Source: Candidatus Staskawiczbacteria bacterium
GTDB lineage: Bacteria; Patescibacteriota; Minisyncoccia; Minisyncoccales; Staskawiczbacteraceae
Direction of reading: 5' to 3'
Length of the DNA: 24,935 nt
Assembly: GCA_943357015.1 (NCBI GenBank)
Contig: CALRFZ010000009.1
Location: 1 to 24,935 of the forward strand
Below the pieces are notes generated by a model. The model was given only the letters and a program-made list of their open reading frames with translations, was not told where the DNA came from and ran no database searches. The translations under genes were made by a program, and so were the position numbers. Within the stretch, counting starts at the first letter, position 1. Every line of letters begins with the position of its first letter. Positions 21,794-24,935 of the stretch are shown here, piece after piece.

Positions 21794-23083
21794 ATGGGTA
21801 ATTTTAAAAAGAAAAATTTTATTTTTTTATTTGTCGGATTTTTTATTTTTCTGACAACAATATCATTTGCCATTGGCAATAAATATCAAAATGCCATAAA
21901 TGCGTTGTATGCAAAAAATCTTATCGGCATACATAATTTAGCGCTACTGATAAAAAATGGCAAAAATGTTGATTTTTCTTTTGCTAAGCCAGAAAAACCC
22001 ACTGAAAAAGAAAATATTATTCCTGCCAAAATTCTATCCAAAACCCTAGAAAATCCTCCTGCAATTATTAAAGCCGTGTATGTAACTGGCTGGTCTGCAG
22101 GATCAAAAAAGTATCTTAACTATCTAGAAAATCTTTTTAAAACTACTCAAATTAACGCAGTGGTTATAGATATTAAAGATTATTCTGGCACAATTTCTTA
22201 CACCACCAAAGCCAAAAAAGCTCAAGAATATAACACCTACCAAAACCAAATTCCTGATATTGGCGATTTAATTAATCGCCTACATAACCAAAAAATCTAT
22301 GTCATTGGCAGAATTACCGTTTTTCAAGACCCTCTACTAGCTAAAAATCGGCCAGATTTGGCCATTTATGACACCCAAAAAACAAATAACCCAGAGCAAC
22401 CCATTGCTTGGGAAAATAATAATGGTTTGGCGTGGGTTGACCCAGCCTCAAAGGAAGTTTGGGATTATAATATTGAAATTGCCAAAGACGCCATATCTTA
22501 TGGTTTTGACGAAATAAACTTTGACTATATTAGATTTCCCTCTGATGGCCAAGAAAGTAATATGGGTTTTCCTTTTTGGGATCAAAAAACTCCAAAAAAT
22601 TTTGTGATCAAAAAATTCTTTCAATTTTTGCGCGAATCTTTGCCAGACACCGTAATTTCAGCCGATGTTTTTGGCCAAGTTACCACTAGCACCGACGATA
22701 TGGGCATTGGGCAAATCCTTGAAGATTCTTTGGCGCATTTTAATTATATTTACCCAATGATATATCCTTCTCACTATGCCAAAGGTTTTCTGGGCTACCA
22801 AAATCCAGCCGATCACCCATATCAAATTGTCAAAAACTCTATGGACAGCGCTCTAAACCGCGTCAATGTATATACAAAAATTTACACTAAAAACAATGAT
22901 CAAATTAAAATCGCTAAAATTCGGCCATGGCTTCAAGATTTTAACTTAGGCGCCACCTACAGCAAAGATATGGTAATGCAAGAAATAAAAGCCGTCAGCG
23001 ATGCCTACGGCGCAGATTTTAACGGCTATTTATTATGGAACGCGTCTAACACATACACACAAGACGCTATTATAAAAGAATAA
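21794..23083 (+). CDS. Putative glycoside hydrolase (DUF4015 type), membrane-anchored or secreted
   Basis: 429 residues. An N-terminal hydrophobic segment (about 8-26) acts as signal anchor. After a low-complexity linker (about 50-90), a TIM-barrel-like domain follows: IKAVYVTGWSAGS (about 92-104), INAVVIDIKDYSGTISY (about 120-136), IYVIGRITVFQDPLLAKNRPDLAIYD, WVDPASKEVWDYNIEIAKDA, and FDEINFDYIRFPSDG (about 240-254). These are the marks of the putative glycosyl hydrolase family PF13200 (DUF4015). The acidic INFDYIRFP strand probably holds the active site. It may process surface polysaccharide or peptidoglycan; the substrate is unknown. Confidence 0.88.
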   Translation: MGNFKKKNFIFLFVGFFIFLTTISFAIGNKYQNAINALYAKNLIGIHNLALLIKNGKNVDFSFAKPEKPTEKENIIPAKILSKTLENPPAIIKAVYVTGWSAGSKKYLNYLENLFKTTQINAVVIDIKDYSGTISYTTKAKKAQEYNTYQNQIPDIGDLINRLHNQKIYVIGRITVFQDPLLAKNRPDLAIYDTQKTNNPEQPIAWENNNGLAWVDPASKEVWDYNIEIAKDAISYGFDEINFDYIRFPSDGQESNMGFPFWDQKTPKNFVIKKFFQFLRESLPDTVISADVFGQVTTSTDDMGIGQILEDSLAHFNYIYPMIYPSHYAKGFLGYQNPADHPYQIVKNSMDSALNRVNVYTKIYTKNNDQIKIAKIRPWLQDFNLGATYSKDMVMQEIKAVSDAYGADFNGYLLWNASNTYTQDAIIKE

Positions 23084-23106
23084 AATTAGCTAACTATTTT
23101 TTACTC

Positions 23107-23137
23107 AAAAAGACGGCCAAACCAGCCATCTTTTTTT
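23107..23137. terminator. Two-way terminator between the DUF4015 and HtrA genes
   Basis: AAAAAGA-c-GGC pairs with GCC-a-TCTTTTT around a 7-nt loop (one mismatch), between two convergent genes, with runs of A and T on both sides. Confidence 0.75.
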
Positions 23138-23140
23138 ACT

Positions 23141-24175
23141 TTAAACTTTTTCTGATAATGTTACCGCCAAAATTATTTCTCTGCCGGCGCGCAAAACCTT
23201 AAAGTGAGTTTCTTGGCCAATACTGCATTTTTGCAAAATATTACCTAAAGGATTTTGAGTGGTAACTTTTTGACCATTAACTTCTAAAATAATATCATAT
23301 TCTTTTACTCCCGCCCTATCGGCCGATGACCCTGCAATAACAGGATGTTCACCCAAAGCTTCGCGAACCACCATTGCCCCCTCTTCTACTGGCAGTTTAT
23401 TGGCTTTAGCCATTTCCTTAGAAATAATTACATATTTTATACCCAAAAATGGCACCATAATTTTGCCATATTTTTTTACCTGCGCCAAATCTTCTTTAGC
23501 ATAATTTACAGGAATTGCAAAACCAATATTTTGCGCCCCCATAATCATAGCAGCATTAACACCAATAACCTGACCTTTCATATTCACCAGTGGCCCACCG
23601 GAATTGCCGGGGTTAATTGCCGCATCAGTTTGAATTAGCCCGCGCAAATTTTGCATTTGGTTATCCAAACCACCAAAAGCGGTAATGTAGCGAGAAAGGC
23701 CAGAAACAATGCCAGCCGACAAAGTATCGGTAAATTCTCCCAAGGGATTACCAATTGCCACCACATCTTCACCAATTTGAATTTTATCGGAATCAGCCAA
23801 AGCCACATAAGGAAATCCCTTGCCTTCAATTTTTAACACCGCAATATCATTAATTGGGTTACGGCTTAAAACTTTAGCGTAATGTTTGTGAGTGGGGTCA
23901 ATAATAACCGTGTATTCGGCCGTAGTATCGGCTACCACATGATTAGAAGTTAAAACATAGCCATCGCTAGAAATAATAAAACCAGACCCACCACCAATTT
24001 GCGTTTTTTCCACCACCCCCTTGCCACCTTTATCCATCATTGGCATAATATATTCTTTGCCACCATAAGGAAAACTGTAAAAGTCTTCTACCTTAGGCAA
24101 ATCCTTTGACACCACAACAGAAATTACCGCCGGGCAAACTTTTTGAGCAATTTTTATAATCGGAGATTTAAACAT
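23141..24175 (-). CDS. HtrA/DegP-like trypsin-type serine protease without signal peptide
   Basis: 344 residues. The trypsin-like domain has the triad His79 (LTSNHVV), Asp110 (NDIAVLK) and Ser192 (NPGNSGGPLV). A single PDZ domain follows at about 255-340 (SSADRAGVKEYDIILEVNGQKV). HtrA proteases degrade or refold damaged proteins and are normally exported or membrane-anchored. Here the protein starts directly at the protease domain (SPIIKIAQKVCPAVISVVV), with no clear signal peptide or anchor, and upstream codons offer no good alternative start. Either it acts in the cytoplasm or its anchor is lost. It is convergent with the DUF4015 gene. Confidence 0.93.
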   Translation of the reverse strand: MFKSPIIKIAQKVCPAVISVVVSKDLPKVEDFYSFPYGGKEYIMPMMDKGGKGVVEKTQIGGGSGFIISSDGYVLTSNHVVADTTAEYTVIIDPTHKHYAKVLSRNPINDIAVLKIEGKGFPYVALADSDKIQIGEDVVAIGNPLGEFTDTLSAGIVSGLSRYITAFGGLDNQMQNLRGLIQTDAAINPGNSGGPLVNMKGQVIGVNAAMIMGAQNIGFAIPVNYAKEDLAQVKKYGKIMVPFLGIKYVIISKEMAKANKLPVEEGAMVVREALGEHPVIAGSSADRAGVKEYDIILEVNGQKVTTQNPLGNILQKCSIGQETHFKVLRAGREIILAVTLSEKV

Positions 24176-24260
24176 AATACTATGCTTTGAATTACGGCTA
24201 ATTTATTTATATTTTATCAAGTTTATTGAAAATATACAATTTTTGAGATAAAGTGAAACT

Positions 24261-24386
24261 AATTTAAAAATCCAAATTTAAAATTTAAAAACAATTTAAA
24301 ATTACTAAATAGTAGTAGTTTAAAAATAAATTTTGAAATTTTAAATTTATCATTGTTTTTAAATTTTAAATTTGGATTTTTAAATT
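24261..24386. repeat. 126-bp palindromic element with 35-bp perfect inverted repeats
   Basis: 24261-24295 and 24352-24386 are exact reverse complements, 56 bp apart. The element is almost all A/T and shares TTTAAATTTATCATT with the tig-clpP spacer. It lies between the HtrA start and tRNA-Arg(CCU), 8 bp before the tRNA, so it may contain its promoter. It has no ORF. A MITE-like or REP-like origin is possible. Confidence 0.8.
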
Positions 24387-24394
24387 AGTACTTT

Positions 24395-24469
24395 GCCCTC
24401 GTCGTTCAATGGACAGGACGGAGGTTTCCTAAATCTCTGATGTAGGTTCGATTCCTACCGAGGGCACCA
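24395..24469 (+). tRNA. tRNA-Arg(CCU)
   Basis: The acceptor is GCCCTCG/CGAGGGC with A73 and encoded CCA (24467-24469). The anticodon stem GAGGT/ATCTC encloses TTCCTAA (anticodon CCU). The T-arm is GTAGG TTCGATT CCTAC. Its 3' end is duplicated 177 bp downstream. Confidence 0.95.
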
Positions 24470-24474
24470 AAATT

Positions 24475-24498
24475 AAAAGAAGCTTAAGGCTTCTTTTT
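24475..24498 (+). terminator. Terminator of tRNA-Arg(CCU), first copy
   Basis: AAAAGAAGC pairs with GCTTCTTTT around TTAAG, followed by T. Confidence 0.85.
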
Positions 24499-24651
24499 AT
24501 ATTGCCTCGGTAGGAATCGAACCTCAAGGAGGGGTCGGGAGGAAAGCATTTCCTACCGTGTAGGAAATTATTCAAAACCGAGGGTTTTGAAGGAGGAGTG
24601 AAACGACGACTGGTTCTAGCGTAGCGGATTCCTACCGAGGGCACCAAAATT

Positions 24652-24675
24652 AAAAGAAGCTTAAGGCTTCTTTTT
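24652..24675 (+). terminator. Second copy of the tRNA-Arg terminator
   Basis: Identical to the first copy, shifted by 177 bp. Confidence 0.85.
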
Positions 24676-24677
24676 AT

Positions 24678-24869
24678 GGTAAAAATTTAACTCTAAAATT
24701 AGGTTAGCCTAATTTATTCATCAATTAAAGCAAAAAACCAAACCTTGACCCAAAGAGCTAAAAAGGGTATACTTTGGATAGTTAAATTGATTAAAAATAC
24801 CTCAATTTTAAGCTTAATTTGGCTCAAAACTACCTGATTAAAACGCTTTAAAAAAACAATCTTACAGCT
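24678..24869. other. Intergenic stretch with a promoter only
   Basis: AT-rich and without ORFs. The promoter listed at 24745-24773 is the only signal I can support; the leader to the next gene is about 90 nt. Confidence 0.5.
24745..24773 (+). promoter_or_regulatory. Promoter of the last gene
   Basis: TTGACC (24745-24750) and TATACT (24768-24773) are 17 bp apart, with a predicted start near 24780. Confidence 0.75.
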
Positions 24870-24935
24870 ATGGCTAAAATTAAAAATATTATCCGCAAAG
24901 GGGTTAAAGTGGCCAATAAAAAGGTTAATATCAAA
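24870..24935 (+). CDS. Start of an unrecognised gene (runs off the right edge)
   Basis: Twenty-two codons are visible, beginning MAKIKNIIRKGVKVANKK, very basic. The open frame reaches the window edge and a good promoter lies 100 bp upstream, which supports a real gene. No family can be named from so short a piece. Confidence 0.5.
   Translation, partial: MAKIKNIIRKGVKVANKKVNIK

Larger units (their letters stand above)
24450..24677 (+). repeat. 51-bp direct repeats of the tRNA-Arg 3' end plus terminator, with an inverted partial copy
   Basis: 24450-24500 and 24627-24677 are identical: both hold the T-loop/acceptor end, CCA and the following terminator. Between them, 24504-24524 is an inverted copy of the tRNA 3' end (24444-24465) with one base missing. 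Two perfect hairpins follow: TTTCCTAC/GTAGGAAA around 24550-24568 and TTCAAAACC/GGTTTTGAA around 24572-24592. The arrangement resembles attL/attR of a tiny insert, or a tail repeat like the one of tRNA-Ser. An ORF on the minus strand here is an artefact of the repeats. Confidence 0.85.

Noticed and set aside
596..24175. UGA read as glycine or tryptophan
   Set aside because: All genes reach family length ending at TAA or TAG without in-frame TGA, so the sequence gives no positive evidence for recoding.
24429..24647. A 72-residue ORF on the minus strand
   Set aside because: It reads through tRNA-Arg(CCU) and its duplicated end; the repeated PSVGI peptide is the T-arm in reverse. It is a known type of false gene call.

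Overview
The window looks like chromosomal DNA of an AT-rich member of the Candidate Phyla Radiation (Patescibacteria). The evidence is the mix of short conserved genes (NusA, membrane pyrophosphatase, trigger factor, ClpP, RNase Y), small patescibacterial-type hypotheticals, nearly complete absence of Shine-Dalgarno sequences, and no TGA stop codon among 20 complete genes. I cannot assign a class from sequence alone.

Left part (1-6360) looks like an accessory or defence island. On the minus strand a small PD-(D/E)XK-type nuclease, a membrane-anchored protein with a GrpE-like tail and an Hsp70-family ATPase (cut by the window edge) form a tight operon. Upstream of them, and ended by its own terminator, is a large TrlF-like protein: a degenerate PHP domain followed by an SMC/ABC-like ATPase with coiled coil. 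Diverging from it is a large serine recombinase. It is a plausible mobility gene for the island and ends at a strong two-way terminator.

Middle left (6370-9110) holds a putative HExxH metalloprotease, a CYTH-domain phosphohydrolase, two head-to-head tRNA-Ser genes (UGA and GCU), a small membrane protein and a secreted 3D-domain protein. Downstream of tRNA-Ser(UGA) lie two 81-bp tandem repeats that each end in a copy of the tRNA 3' end.

The core block (9217-16694, plus strand) reads nusA, hppA (K+-independent H+-pyrophosphatase type), tig, clpP and rny: transcription elongation, energy conservation, protein folding and turnover, and mRNA decay. The gaps carry AT-rich imperfect palindromes.

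The right part (16750-24935) holds a coiled-coil protein with a RelE/ParE-like C-terminus, an unrecognised gene, a tRNA-Pro/tRNA-His operon, tRNA-Arg(UCU) whose CCA overlaps the start codon of a membrane-bound spermidine-synthase-like gene, tRNA-Gly followed by a GIY-YIG gene, a GAF protein, a DUF4015-type glycoside-hydrolase-like protein, an HtrA-type protease without signal peptide, tRNA-Arg(CCU) with a duplicated 3' end and terminator, and the start of one more gene.

The most unusual recurring theme is what follows the tRNA genes. Four loci (Ser-UGA, Pro, Gly, Arg-CCU) carry a tail made of inverted and direct copies of the tRNA's own 3' end. At several loci the tRNA appears to share its transcript with a protein gene.
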